Assembly (NCBI RefSeq): GCF_943913695.1
Contig: NZ_CALTZE010000171.1
Coordinates: 1 to 6,239 of the forward strand
DNA from: an uncultured Marmoricola sp.
Lineage (GTDB): Bacteria > Actinomycetota > Actinomycetes > Propionibacteriales > Nocardioidaceae
Direction of reading: 5' to 3'
Length of the DNA stretch: 6,239 nt
The notes under the pieces are model-generated. The model worked only from the letters and a program-made list of their open reading frames with translations, did no database searches and was not told the DNA's origin. Below, in pieces: positions 6,145-6,239 of the stretch (the stretch's first letter is position 1; each line of letters opens with the position of its first letter). Position numbers and translations under genes: made by a program.

Positions 6145-6225
6145 CACTTCACCCAGGATCCTGACTCTTCACCCAGGTTGCTTGCTGGGTGAAGAGTCGG
6201 TTTCCCAGGTGAACCTGGGAAACCG
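6145..6225. repeat. Tandem-hairpin palindromic element
   Basis: The 81-bp block holds two direct copies of CTTCACCCAGG (6147-6157 and 6167-6177, 20 bp apart) and strong inverted repeats. Hairpin one pairs 6163-6176 with 6185-6198 perfectly (14 bp, loop GTTGCTTG) and can gain a G-T and a C-G pair at its base. Hairpin two pairs 6198-6209 with 6214-6225 perfectly (12 bp, loop TGAA). The hairpins abut, sharing base 6198. CAGGATCCTG at 6154-6163 is a further perfect palindrome. The element starts 44 bp after the amidase stop codon. It could act as a terminator in either direction, a dispersed REP-like repeat, or a structured leader of a gene beyond the window. There is no T-run after either stem, so a classical intrinsic terminator is not clearly supported. 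Confidence 0.85.
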
Positions 6226-6239
6226 CGGCCCCAGAAGAC

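Noticed and set aside
6163..6225. The right-end hairpins considered as insertion-sequence ends or a phage attachment site.
   Set aside because: No transposase or integrase gene, no tRNA and no target-site duplication is visible in the window.

Overview
The window is very GC-rich, and third codon positions are almost all G or C. Gene families and promoter style (TANNNT boxes exactly six bases before start codons) point to a high-GC actinobacterium. A Nocardioides-like member of the Propionibacteriales is my best guess from general resemblance; nothing in the window proves the genus.

Layout from left to right. Bases 1-118 hold two near-identical 49-bp tandem repeat units plus a truncated third copy. 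Next come a pirin-family cupin protein (155-1060, +), a homocysteine S-methyltransferase family protein (1113-2006, +), and DNA-3-methyladenine glycosylase I, Tag (2006-2596, +), whose start codon overlaps the preceding stop by one base. Tail-to-tail with Tag, only three bases away, is a 104-residue acidic protein of unknown function (2600-2914, -). Upstream of it on the same strand is a 14-helix DHA2-type MFS exporter (2944-4623, -). A 37-bp divergent intergenic region separates the exporter from an amidase-signature hydrolase (4661-6100, +). Bases 6101-6239 carry no gene but contain a compact tandem-hairpin element.

The most consistent signal is regulatory. Five of the six genes have a TANNNT hexamer followed by exactly six bases and then the start codon, with no Shine-Dalgarno sequence. 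This is the signature of leaderless transcription. The sixth gene, tag, lacks the signal and is instead overlap-coupled to the methyltransferase gene. The exporter and amidase promoters face away from each other and must overlap physically.

Functionally this looks like ordinary chromosomal housekeeping and accessory metabolism rather than a defence or mobile system. The methyltransferase-tag pair loosely links methionine/SAM metabolism to repair of methylated adenine, and the amidase-exporter pair could handle a common substrate; both links are inference. I found no CRISPR array, tRNA, rRNA, transposase or phage gene. The least explained structures are the repeat block at the left end and the hairpin block at the right end.
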